Shown here: positions 51,627-58,314 of the stretch, in pieces | Layout: every line of letters starts with the position of its first letter | How positions within the stretch are numbered: the first letter of the stretch is position 1 | Assembly: GCA_002715505.1 (NCBI GenBank) | Contig: PAZF01000012.1 | Location: forward strand, 16,994-75,307 | Direction of reading: 5' to 3' | Length of the DNA stretch: 58,314 nt | Origin: Candidatus Pelagibacterales bacterium | GTDB taxonomy: Bacteria; Pseudomonadota; Alphaproteobacteria; TMED109 | The notes under the pieces: generated by a model | What the model saw: the letters and a program-made list of their open reading frames with translations, nothing else | The model's database searches: none | What the model was told of the DNA's origin: nothing | Position numbers and translations under genes: made by a program

Positions 51627-52340
51627 TTAGTTCTTTACTTCTAATAAAGATCCATTTTTGTATATTCTCTTTTCTAGTAACTTAGAATTTTTATCATATA
51701 TAGAATATTCACCTTCTAATCTACCATCTATATAAAAACCTTTTCCTCTAAGCTTTCCTTGTTCATCAAATTCTAGGTATTCGCCCTCAAGTTTTCCATT
51801 TATATAAACACTTTTAACTCTTAATTGAACTATTTGATCTAGCTCGTACTCATGAAAACTTAAACTTTCTCCATCAAGTTTTCCTTTCCTGTAGAATTTT
51901 TTGTTATTTAACTGTCCGTTTTTATGGTAATCAAAATATTGTCCATTTAAAATACCGTTTTCATAATACTTTACGCTTAAAAGCTGCCCCATACTATAAT
52001 AATTCAGTACTTCTCCCTCTAATTTACCATTTTTATATTTTCTTACTGTAAGAATATTTCCATTATTGTAAAACTCCATATATTTACCATTTAACTTGTT
52101 TTTTTTAAAATTAGCTTTACTAAGAATTTTTCCACTTTCATAATATTTAGTGTATTCTCCTTCTTTTTTACCATTAACAATTTTTCCATTAATTTTTCCA
52201 GAAACCTCTCCTGTGTAAGGTATATCAGAAGTAGCTTTATAATATAAACCCTCTCTTATCTCTAGTATTTTGTAATCAACTACATTGCTCCAGCTTACAG
52301 ATATAAAAAGATAAAATATTAAAAAAGATGTATTTCTCAT
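51627..52340 (-). CDS. MORN-repeat (YwqK-type) secreted protein
   Basis: 237 residues. Signal peptide (SFLIFYLFISVSWS), then about eight repeats of the MORN_2 type, e.g. GEYTKYYESGKILSKANFKK, GKYMEFYNNGNILTVRKYKN, GQYFDYHKNGQLNNKKFYRK. Such repeats form elongated beta structures found in YwqK-like antitoxin-related and lipid- or cell-surface-associated proteins. No further domain. Convergent with the peptide gene. Confidence 0.8.
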   Translation of the reverse strand: MRNTSFLIFYLFISVSWSNVVDYKILEIREGLYYKATSDIPYTGEVSGKINGKIVNGKKEGEYTKYYESGKILSKANFKKNKLNGKYMEFYNNGNILTVRKYKNGKLEGEVLNYYSMGQLLSVKYYENGILNGQYFDYHKNGQLNNKKFYRKGKLDGESLSFHEYELDQIVQLRVKSVYINGKLEGEYLEFDEQGKLRGKGFYIDGRLEGEYSIYDKNSKLLEKRIYKNGSLLEVKN

Positions 52341-52414
52341 TATACAATAAATAAATTAATTATAATTATTATAAAAAAATTATATTTCATATTTTTATTT
52401 TTAATAATATGTAT

Positions 52415-52888
52415 TTAGTTTTTAAGAACACTTAATACTCCTTTTTCAAGTTTACATTTTTCTTTAATAAAACTAGATTTTTTGAACTTAGTTACAGCAT
52501 ACAAACATTTTGTTCCTATTAATTTTTTAAACTTTCCAGTAGCATCTATTATTGTAGAGTCCCCTACTCCAGCTTTAAATGAGGAACTACTTCTTTCTAA
52601 AACAGACCATACTTTATTTCCATCGTTCATAGAGCTTTCACAAATCACTCTTAAAAATATTAATTTATCCTTATTCTTCTCAATAAGACTATTACATTTA
52701 ATATTGCCATAGTTTCCTATATTATTTTTTATATGACCTTTAAGGCTAGAAGACTCAAAAGTTCTTCCGTCTTCTAATTTATAAAGACCATCTATAGTTG
52801 CACTAAAATTGAATTCATTGACTAGTTGATCGGAAAAGGATTTACCTATCATTAAGTGACTAACTAAAATTAATATTAGAAATTTCAT
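52415..52888 (-). CDS. Secreted four-cysteine family protein, array member 8
   Basis: 157 residues, signal peptide (LILILVSHLMIGKSFS). Shared features: IGNYGNIKC (Cys 1), RVICES (Cys 2), KAGVGDSTIIDATGKFKKLI, then GTKCLYAV (Cys 3) and FIKEKCKLE (Cys 4). Own promoter AGGACA-N16-TATAAT at 52895-52922. Last member of the array. Nothing enzymatic seen; a small beta-barrel like the allene-oxide-cyclase or dirigent folds is possible from the GTGKFKKLIG motif. Confidence 0.78.
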   Translation of the reverse strand: MKFLILILVSHLMIGKSFSDQLVNEFNFSATIDGLYKLEDGRTFESSSLKGHIKNNIGNYGNIKCNSLIEKNKDKLIFLRVICESSMNDGNKVWSVLERSSSSFKAGVGDSTIIDATGKFKKLIGTKCLYAVTKFKKSSFIKEKCKLEKGVLSVLKN

Positions 52889-52894
52889 ATTTTA

Positions 52895-52922
52895 ATTATA
52901 TTAAAAAATTTACTACTGTCCT
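52895..52922 (-). promoter_or_regulatory. AGGACA-type promoter of array member 8
   Basis: The minus strand has AGGACA (52917-52922), 16 bases, TATAAT (52895-52900). Shared with the promoters at 54867, 55407 and 56856. The -35 box differs from TTGACA in a constant way, suggesting a special sigma factor or activator. Confidence 0.65.
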
Positions 52923-52972
52923 TATAAATCTCAAAACTGAGTCTTAAATTGATAAATTAAAAAATTTATAAG

Positions 52973-53308
52973 TTAGTTCTTGCAACTAAGTGATGGCAAT
53001 TTAAATATTCCATCATCCCTCTTTGTATAACCTCTTTTTTTCATACATAAATTAAATTTAGAAAAAGAAAATTTTTTATTTTTTAAGTTACTTCCTCCTC
53101 CGCCACCTCCTCCGCCTCCATAAGCGAATACAGGAGATATTAAAGAAAGGCTTATGCTAGACTCATTACTGGTTAAAGAGTCACAAGTTTTAATCATACA
53201 ATGATTAAAATCTTGATTAAACTTATCAAAATTTTTGTGAGAACTTCCATATTTAGTGGTGCAGGACACTAAAAAAAAAAGTAATGGTAATAAGCAAATA
53301 TTTCTCAT
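52973..53308 (-). CDS. Putative lipoprotein with nine-glycine run
   Basis: 111 residues. Lipobox LFFLVSCTT puts the lipidated Cys at 16. Further Cys in FNHCMIKTC and FNLCMKKRGY, and a run of nine Gly after VFAY. The F-x-x-CM-x-K-x-GY ending is common in small marine alphaproteobacterial lipoproteins. Lies inside the four-cysteine array but is not a member. Function unknown. Confidence 0.6.
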   Translation of the reverse strand: MRNICLLPLLFFLVSCTTKYGSSHKNFDKFNQDFNHCMIKTCDSLTSNESSISLSLISPVFAYGGGGGGGGGSNLKNKKFSFSKFNLCMKKRGYTKRDDGIFKLPSLSCKN

Positions 53309-53344
53309 AATAATAATATAGATATAAATATTTTGTTTCCAAGT

Positions 53345-53839
53345 TTATTGATTACTATATTTTTTCAAAATATTATATTCATCTATTGTAATTTTACACA
53401 AAAGTTTAAAAACTCCGCCACCATCGATTATTTGTGCAGCATATGGACATTCTTTTTCTTCTAAAATTTTATATTTTTTTTCAGTATGTAAATATTTATT
53501 TTTTCCTATTCCTGCTTTGTTAAAAGAATTTCTCTTAAGAGCAGTCCAGAATTTTTCTTTTTCAAAATCTTCTGCCTCGCAATATGCATCCAAGGAAATT
53601 TGTTGTCTCTTATTAATAAATTGAGAAACTATACATCTCATTATTCCATAATTTCCAAAGTTATCTTCCCAAACTCCTTTTGTATCATAAGTCTCATACC
53701 TAGAAGAGTCAGGAAAGTTAATTATATTATCCTCAACTTCAATACTAGGATACCAATTAAATTTATATTCTTTTGTTTCTTGTGCTAATGAATAGAATGA
53801 TAATAAAGAAACAAAAATAATTATTAAAAAATTTCTCAT
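53345..53839 (-). CDS. Secreted four-cysteine family protein, array member 7
   Basis: 164 residues with signal peptide (LIIIFVSLLSFYSLA). Keeps DNFGNYGIMRC (Cys 1), DAYCEAED (Cys 2), FNKAGIGKNKYLH, EKECPYAAQI (Cys 3) and FKLLCKI (Cys 4). The GTGK block is changed to TEKKYKILEE, the most diverged of the set. The upstream 84 bases lack the AGGACA promoter. Confidence 0.75.
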   Translation of the reverse strand: MRNFLIIIFVSLLSFYSLAQETKEYKFNWYPSIEVEDNIINFPDSSRYETYDTKGVWEDNFGNYGIMRCIVSQFINKRQQISLDAYCEAEDFEKEKFWTALKRNSFNKAGIGKNKYLHTEKKYKILEEKECPYAAQIIDGGGVFKLLCKITIDEYNILKKYSNQ

Positions 53840-53923
53840 AATTATTCTTCACATTAAGTTTAGTATTTTGCAAGAAATATATTCCAACTCGGAATTACTA
53901 ATTATTAATAATATAGTAATCAC

Positions 53924-54409
53924 TTAATTATTATATTTTGATAAATGCTTATGCATATCTTCGTTTATAGAACATTTCCTGATACTAAAAGTTCTATCAT
54001 CTAAGTACCTTATTGAATAAACACAAGTAGCGCCTATAATTTTTTTCCATTTGCCCTGACCTTCAATAAATAATGCTTTTCCGCTACCTGCAGAAAGTTC
54101 ATTACCTTTTCTACTATTATGCAAAGTAAATTTATTACCTGCTTGATCATTAAGTTTACAATAACTATCAAGTTCTATAATTATTGCTTTATTATTATAC
54201 TTAATGCTAGTAAGACAATAAGAGGTTCCATAGTTTCCGTAATTATCAGTCCATTCTGACTCATAAACATTATGAGAGATTTTACTTTTGTCTAAAAAAA
54301 TCATTTCATTCTTTTTATATGATCCGCTCAAATTGAATTTTAGATCAAATTCCTTGCAATGAATCTTTGAAGTCATAATTATTAAAATTATATGTAAGAT
54401 ATATTTCAT
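53924..54409 (-). CDS. Secreted four-cysteine family protein, array member 6
   Basis: 161 residues, signal peptide (ILHIILIIMTSKIHC). Has TDNYGNYGTSYC (Cys 1), DSYCKLND (Cys 2), LSAGSGKALFIEGQGKWKKI, GATCVYSIRYL (Cys 3) and FSIRKC (Cys 4). It starts 10 bases after member 5, so the two are one operon from the promoter at 54867. Confidence 0.78.
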   Translation of the reverse strand: MKYILHIILIIMTSKIHCKEFDLKFNLSGSYKKNEMIFLDKSKISHNVYESEWTDNYGNYGTSYCLTSIKYNNKAIIIELDSYCKLNDQAGNKFTLHNSRKGNELSAGSGKALFIEGQGKWKKIIGATCVYSIRYLDDRTFSIRKCSINEDMHKHLSKYNN

Positions 54410-54419
54410 ATCTTAACAG

Positions 54420-54860
54420 TTAAGGTAACTCACAAATTTGCTTAAAAAAGTTAATTTTTTCATTCATATAATTTACAGCATAAGGACATTCAATGCCTAT
54501 GAATTTTTTATATTTCCCTGTTCCATTTAAAAATCTAATTTTTCCTATTCCAGCCTCCATATTTTTATCTCTAATTAACTGCGTCCAGAATTTATCACCA
54601 TTTGATGCTAGCTGTTCGCAATATATAATTAAAGAAATTGCTTTATTTTCTGTCAGTATATGTCCATTACACTTCCCAGTACCATATTCACCAAAGGAGT
54701 CAGTCCATCTATTTTCTATAACTACAGTTGTAGACTTTAGATCTTTCGTGATATTTATGTGATCAGACTTAACGCTAGAAGATGACTCATTAATATATTT
54801 TTCAGCTTTAGACAAAGTAACATATAACAAGGCTAAATTTATAATAAGTATATATTTCAC
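54420..54860 (-). CDS. Secreted four-cysteine family protein, array member 5
   Basis: 146 residues from GTG 54858-54860. Signal peptide (ILIINLALLYVTLSKA). Motifs WTDSFGEYGTGKC (Cys 1), IIYCEQL (Cys 2), MEAGIGKIRFLNGTGKYKKF, GIECPYAV (Cys 3) and FFKQICELP (Cys 4). Preceded by the AGGACA-type promoter. Confidence 0.78.
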   Translation of the reverse strand: MKYILIINLALLYVTLSKAEKYINESSSSVKSDHINITKDLKSTTVVIENRWTDSFGEYGTGKCNGHILTENKAISLIIYCEQLASNGDKFWTQLIRDKNMEAGIGKIRFLNGTGKYKKFIGIECPYAVNYMNEKINFFKQICELP

Positions 54861-54866
54861 AACTCT

Positions 54867-54894
54867 ATTATATAAAGAATTTTAAAAATGTCCT
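54867..54894 (-). promoter_or_regulatory. AGGACA-type promoter of array members 5 and 6
   Basis: The minus strand has AGGACA (54889-54894), 16 bases, TATAAT (54867-54872). The -10 box lies 6 bases from the GTG start, so the mRNA leader would be very short or absent. Confidence 0.65.
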
Positions 54895-54917
54895 TATATT
54901 ATATTACTATAAAGATT

Positions 54918-55400
54918 TTATTTATTTAAACCTTTAAGAGTTTTGAATGCGTCATCATTCAATTCACACTTCTGAATGCCAAATACATTCTCATTTAAAA
55001 TTTTTATACTGTAAGTACATTTGGTATTTATTAAACTACTCATATTTTCATCTGCCCCTATAACAACTACTTTACCTATTCCTGTATCCTCATCACTATC
55101 TCCCCTTCTTCCTTTAAAATAAATTTTACTTGAATCTTGATATTCCCATCTAGTACTAAAATCCATAGTCACAATTTTTCCTTGCTCTATTTGAGTAATA
55201 ACCATGGTGTCCCATGAACCATAGTTAGCAAAGTTATCTGTAAATGTTCCTTCAATAGTATAAGTAATAATTTTTCCTGTATGAGAATATTTATGTGTAT
55301 TTATAAGTGTTCTTTTTCCTCCAAAATCTACTGTTAATATATTTTTAGCAGAAATTTGTATTGTATAAAAAGTGATTATAGTAATTAATAAATATTTCAT
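54918..55400 (-). CDS. Secreted four-cysteine family protein, array member 4 (two cysteines lost)
   Basis: 160 residues, signal peptide (LITIITFYTIQISA). Follows the family with DNFANYGSWD, DTGIGKVVVIG, NTKCTYSIKIL (Cys 3) and FGIQKCEL (Cys 4), but the first two cysteines are both missing (SWD and STRWEY there). The joint loss fits a Cys1-Cys2 disulfide. It has its own AGGACA-type promoter. Confidence 0.75.
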   Translation of the reverse strand: MKYLLITIITFYTIQISAKNILTVDFGGKRTLINTHKYSHTGKIITYTIEGTFTDNFANYGSWDTMVITQIEQGKIVTMDFSTRWEYQDSSKIYFKGRRGDSDEDTGIGKVVVIGADENMSSLINTKCTYSIKILNENVFGIQKCELNDDAFKTLKGLNK

Positions 55401-55406
55401 ATTTTA

Positions 55407-55434
55407 AGTATATTGGGAATTTTAATACTGTCCT
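55407..55434 (-). promoter_or_regulatory. AGGACA-type promoter of array member 4
   Basis: The minus strand has AGGACA (55429-55434), 16 bases, TATACT (55407-55412). The ATG is 6 bases from the -10 box, again implying a short leader. Confidence 0.62.
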
Positions 55435-55475
55435 TTTTTTTCGTGTCTTATTTGTAAAAAAACAAGCATAGCATA

Positions 55476-55955
55476 TTATTGAGCATTAAATTTACATTTA
55501 CTTTTAATAAATGAACCTTTTCCTTCTTTAAGATGCGATACAGCGTATACACATTTTGTACCTATATATTTTTTAAATTTACCAGTACCCTTAACATATT
55601 TTAATTCTCCTATTCCTGCATCAAAATCATTAGAGTTTCTATTCATAATTAACCAAAAGTTGTCATCCTCTACGTTTGTTCCTTTACAATAATTCTTTGC
55701 TATTGTTCCTTTTTCTTTATGTAAGGTATGAGAACCTGTGCATTCAATTATACCCCAATCCCCCAATGTATCTTTCCAATTAGACTTTACGTAAAATTGT
55801 CTATAAATTAATAAGTCAGGAAGTTCTATTACTCTTATATCTCCTTCATTAGATAAAACCTCAAATTCAAAGTCATAAGAATATAGATGTTTGTTTATTA
55901 ATAAAAAAATAAAAATAAATATGATTTTTTTTGAATACATTACTAATTTCGACAT
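55476..55955 (-). CDS. Secreted four-cysteine family protein, array member 3
   Basis: 159 residues, signal peptide (IIFIFIFLLINKHLYS). Has KDTLGDWGIIEC (Cys 1), KNYCKGTN (Cys 2), DAGIGELKYVKGTGKFKKYI, GTKCVYAVSHL (Cys 3) and FIKSKCKF (Cys 4). Overlaps member 2 by 13 bases, third gene of the first operon. Confidence 0.78.
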   Translation of the reverse strand: MSKLVMYSKKIIFIFIFLLINKHLYSYDFEFEVLSNEGDIRVIELPDLLIYRQFYVKSNWKDTLGDWGIIECTGSHTLHKEKGTIAKNYCKGTNVEDDNFWLIMNRNSNDFDAGIGELKYVKGTGKFKKYIGTKCVYAVSHLKEGKGSFIKSKCKFNAQ

Positions 55956-56440
55956 TTAGTTTTTGTATGAAAAGTATCTTTATAATAAGTAACAGCATAA
56001 ACACAAGTTTTACCTATAAGGTTTTCGTATTTCTTAGTTGCAGATGTTATAGAGGTTTTTCCTACTCCTGCTTCCCACTCAGAATCACTTCTTTTAGGTA
56101 TAAACCATATATACTCTCCATCAACATCTTCTAACTCGCATAAAATTAATTCATTATCAGTTCTTTTTCCGCTTTTATTAATAAGAAGACTTCCTTTACA
56201 TTTAAATTTACCATAATTATTTGAATTATCGTTCCAATTTCCTTTACTCTCATAATGTACTAGCTTATTTTCATTTTGCATTACAATTTCATCATTTTTA
56301 TAATAACCTCTAATATCTATAACTAAATCTTCTGCTAAAGCAGAAAAAATAAATAAACTTAAAAAAATTGTTAAAAAAAATTTCACAATTATATTATTCT
56401 CCAGGAAACTTGCATTTTTGCGAAGCAAATAATACCTCAT
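55943..56440 (-). CDS. Secreted four-cysteine family protein, array member 2
   Basis: 165 residues as read from 56440, although the start may lie further in; a signal-like segment is at about 20-36 (KFFLTIFLSLFIFSALA). Motifs WNDNSNNYGKFKC (Cys 1), ELILCELED (Cys 2), WEAGVGKTSITSATKKYENL, GKTCVYAVTYY (Cys 3) and HTKTKCRN (Cys 4). Overlaps member 1 by 47 bases at this start; a more likely start is a later codon just before the signal segment. Confidence 0.72.
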   Translation of the reverse strand: MRYYLLRKNASFLENNIIVKFFLTIFLSLFIFSALAEDLVIDIRGYYKNDEIVMQNENKLVHYESKGNWNDNSNNYGKFKCKGSLLINKSGKRTDNELILCELEDVDGEYIWFIPKRSDSEWEAGVGKTSITSATKKYENLIGKTCVYAVTYYKDTFHTKTKCRN

Positions 56441-56849
56441 CTACATACTTTACTCCATAAATACACGTTGCTCCAATTAACTTTTCCCACTTTCCTGTAC
56501 CATCAATAATTTTCTGTTTACCAACTCCTGCTTGTGCATCCTCTGATTTTCTTGAACCTTTAGTAAATATTTTGTCACTATCCTGATCACTTAATTCACA
56601 ATAATATTGAAAAAAATCGTCTTTATTCTTATTAGATTCAACAATTCCGTAGCAATATCCTTTTCCAAAGTTTCCAAGACTATCCTCCCAGGTACCGTTA
56701 TTAAAAAGATTAATTATTTTTCCACCACTAGGTAATTTTATAGTTTTTAGATCTACATAACCTGAATATTTAAAATTCCATTTTAATGAATCTTCAGAAT
56801 AAACATTAACTGTTAAAAGAAATAAAATAATTTTTATAATTTTATTCAT
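56394..56849 (-). CDS. Secreted four-cysteine family protein, array member 1
   Basis: 151 residues, signal peptide (IIKIILFLLTVNVYS). Has WEDSLGNFGKGYC (Cys 1), QYYCELSD (Cys 2), AQAGVGKQKIIDGTGKWEKL, GATCIYGVKYV (Cys 3) and FASQKCKFP (Cys 4). First gene of the array, with the AGGACA-type promoter just upstream. Confidence 0.8.
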   Translation of the reverse strand: MNKIIKIILFLLTVNVYSEDSLKWNFKYSGYVDLKTIKLPSGGKIINLFNNGTWEDSLGNFGKGYCYGIVESNKNKDDFFQYYCELSDQDSDKIFTKGSRKSEDAQAGVGKQKIIDGTGKWEKLIGATCIYGVKYVDEVLFASQKCKFPGE

Positions 56850-56855
56850 AGTCCC

Positions 56856-56883
56856 ATTATAAGAAAAACTTATTTAATGTCCT
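56856..56883 (-). promoter_or_regulatory. AGGACA-type promoter of array members 1-3
   Basis: The minus strand has AGGACA (56878-56883), 16 bases, TATAAT (56856-56861), with the ATG at 56849. Confidence 0.65.
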
Positions 56884-57118
56884 TACATTTCTTACTTATT
56901 TAAAAAGAGAAAGCAGAATAAACAAAAATACTAATTTTTTGTGAAGAAATAAATATTAAAAAGTAAATGTTGCTGTAGATTTTTGGATATAGAGGTAAGA
57001 TTTTAATTTGCTGCCTTAGAATTATTATGCCCTGCTAATTGTAAAATATTGAAAAAAGTTTTAAAAATTAACTATATTAGAATTAATTATTAAATAATTA
57101 GATTTAGGAGAAAATAAT

Positions 57119-57253
57119 ATGTTTGTTTTTGGTTTTGTAAGAGGTGCTATTCTTGGGTTTTCTTTAGGTTTAGTGTCAAGTTTAATAGCAAAAAAAATCT
57201 GTCAAAAAAAAAATAAGGTAAGCGAGAGTAATATTGACAAGAAAGGAAATTAA
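57119..57253 (+). CDS. Small membrane protein, 44 residues
   Basis: ATG 57119-57121 after a good ribosome site (TAGGAG). One glycine-rich membrane helix (FVRGAILGFSLGLVSSLIA), then a basic and polar tail to KKGN. Too short for most gene finders. Lies alone on the plus strand between minus-strand genes. Function unknown. Confidence 0.6.
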   Translation: MFVFGFVRGAILGFSLGLVSSLIAKKICQKKNKVSESNIDKKGN

Positions 57254-57288
57254 ATTTAAGGAAATAATAGTTTTTTATTAAATAAATA

Positions 57289-57645
57289 TTAAAATGTTAT
57301 TAAATCAGGTTCATCCTCAAAAAAATTAATAATACATCTGATAACTTTACCAACTTCTTCCTCCTCAGTTTTATAATTATCAAAGTCGTTTTCTGTATAA
57401 ATTTTTTTTAATTGAATAAAAGTATCTTTATTCATCTCAATCTCAAACTGAGGTTCTGATGCAAAACAACCTCCACTGCATTTTTCTTTTATTGTGCTAA
57501 AAATCAAATCATCTTTATTCAAATTTAATGCAGACGTAATGCACCTGTTTATCATTTCTTTATTACTAGTAATTGAAAACTTTGCTTTCAGATCATTTAT
57601 TACTTCTAGGTGCGGTTCTTTAAGATTTAAATTAAATTTAATCAT
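57289..57645 (-). CDS. Hypothetical protein, 118 residues
   Basis: Soluble, acidic C-terminus (NFFEDEPDLITF). Begins IKFNLNLKEPHLEVINDLKA and has a cysteine pair in KEKCSGGCFAS. The first half, with a beta strand and helices, has a vague look of a ribbon-helix-helix protein, but this is not secure. No partner gene is adjacent. Confidence 0.5.
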   Translation of the reverse strand: MIKFNLNLKEPHLEVINDLKAKFSITSNKEMINRCITSALNLNKDDLIFSTIKEKCSGGCFASEPQFEIEMNKDTFIQLKKIYTENDFDNYKTEEEEVGKVIRCIINFFEDEPDLITF

Positions 57646-57709
57646 ACGTTATAATATATGAATATTGATTACATTTCTAGTCACTATTTTACTAATCTTG
57701 AGCAGGGGA

Positions 57710-58314
57710 TTATTTGCCTTCAAAGTTATCAATGTAGTTTCTTCCTTCAGTATCACTTTTAAATTTTTTTAAAGGAATAAGATATTCAGCAGAGTCATTT
57801 AAAGTAAATAATCCATATATATAATAATCAGAACTTGTATAGGTACCACCACTATTCTCACTTACATTAACTAGATATGAAGAATTACAGGTGCCCTTTA
57901 AGTATGGTGCTAAATTAGAACAATTATTTTTTGATACTTTTTTAAGAGTTTTATAATATAAAAATGTTTTTCCCCATTCATTTTCTGTTATTAACTCTAC
58001 ATAATCATTTTTAATTAATAAATTTTTTGAGTTTTTATTACATTCAACTATATTTTTTGCTAAAGATATCTTTTCTCCCCAGGAAGTATTAATTTCTTCA
58101 ATAGGAATTAAGTTTATAAAATATTTTCCTACATTATTTCGAAAATCAGTTTTATTTTCAATTTTATATTGTTCTTCATACTCTTCGTAGTTATCGCCTG
58201 ATACCCACAATACTGAAAAACATCTGGGGGATATTGTAAGTTTATTATGTACCCATTTGGGAAAGTCTTGAGGTAATTCCTCTATCTCATTATGCCATAT
58301 AGAAGTAATTTTTA
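57710..58314 (-). CDS. Hypothetical protein, 5' end outside the window
   Basis: The frame stays open from the stop at 57710 to the right edge with no stop (about 200 residues visible). A TTG at 58210 is only an internal candidate, since the frame before it (WHNEIEELPQDFPKWVHNKL) looks coding. Later parts include VELITENEWGKTFLYYKTLK and Cys in NNCSNLAPYLKGTCNSSY. It may be a periplasmic or surface protein, but the start is not visible. Family not recognised. Confidence 0.6.
   Translation of the reverse strand, partial: KITSIWHNEIEELPQDFPKWVHNKLTISPRCFSVLWVSGDNYEEYEEQYKIENKTDFRNNVGKYFINLIPIEEINTSWGEKISLAKNIVECNKNSKNLLIKNDYVELITENEWGKTFLYYKTLKKVSKNNCSNLAPYLKGTCNSSYLVNVSENSGGTYTSSDYYIYGLFTLNDSAEYLIPLKKFKSDTEGRNYIDNFEGK

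Noticed and set aside
53345-53839. An AGGACA-type promoter before array member 7
   Set aside because: The upstream 84 bases contain no AGGACA at the required distance from any TATAAT-like box.
52415-56849. A CRISPR array or DNA repeat region
   Set aside because: The repetition is at protein level only; the DNA sequences of the paralogues are diverged and there are no short direct repeats with spacers.
57710-58210. A complete 166-residue protein starting at TTG 58210
   Set aside because: The frame stays open to the window edge and the upstream codons look coding, so the gene is treated as partial.

Overview
The window comes from the chromosome of a strongly AT-rich, motile alphaproteobacterium, probably a marine and fairly streamlined one. 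The pointers are the typical alphaproteobacterial gene order folK-rpoZ-rel-pyrE-(DUF2062)-pdxJ-acpS-lepB-rnc-era-recO, very tight gene packing with many overlapping starts and stops, TRAP transporters and CoxSM-type genes. A SAR11-like or AEGEAN-169-like lineage is a guess; nothing here fixes the genus.

Layout. (1) 1-9741, minus strand: the start of a TRAP small permease at the left edge, then a housekeeping block (recO, era, rnc, lepB, acpS, pdxJ, DUF2062, pyrE, rel, rpoZ, folK) and an MFS transporter. pyrE appears to start at an AUU codon. (2) 9814-18327, plus strand: one tightly coupled operon with TRAP permeases (no binding protein), a rhodanese, CoxG, CoxS, CoxM, XdhC/CoxI, a molybdopterin-binding protein, a MocA-like cytidylyltransferase, a HAD hydrolase and a mandelate-racemase-type enzyme. 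It looks like uptake and oxidation of an organic substrate by a molybdenum hydroxylase whose catalytic large subunit is encoded elsewhere. (3) 18376-43903, mostly minus: a flagellar region (flhB, fliR, fliQ, fliP, fliO, fliN, fliM, fliL, fliK, fliJ, fliI, fliH, fliF, fliE, two sigma-54 activators, two FliS-type chaperones, fliD, one long and two short flagellins). fliG is missing from its usual place. A ClC channel and a small HAD protein interrupt it. (4) 44033-50001, plus: surface-sugar genes, namely a TPR/SPINDLY O-GlcNAc-type transferase, a GT11 glycosyltransferase and a PLP sugar 3-dehydratase (His in place of the catalytic Lys), followed by a small secreted protein. Seven sigma-54 (-24/-12) promoters can be read by eye and tie regions 3 and 4 into one regulon.

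(5) 50005-58314: an accessory region of small proteins. It holds two tandem glutamine-riboswitch aptamers in front of a 35-residue peptide gene with a strong terminator; a MORN-repeat protein; a gene frameshifted at a ten-A run; and an array of eight diverged paralogues (a ninth lies at 49546) encoding secreted proteins of about 150 residues with four conserved cysteines. Four transcription units of this array share a promoter with an AGGACA -35 box exactly 16 bp from a TATAAT-like -10 box. This array with its own promoter type, together with the riboswitch-peptide unit, is the most likely undescribed biology in the window.
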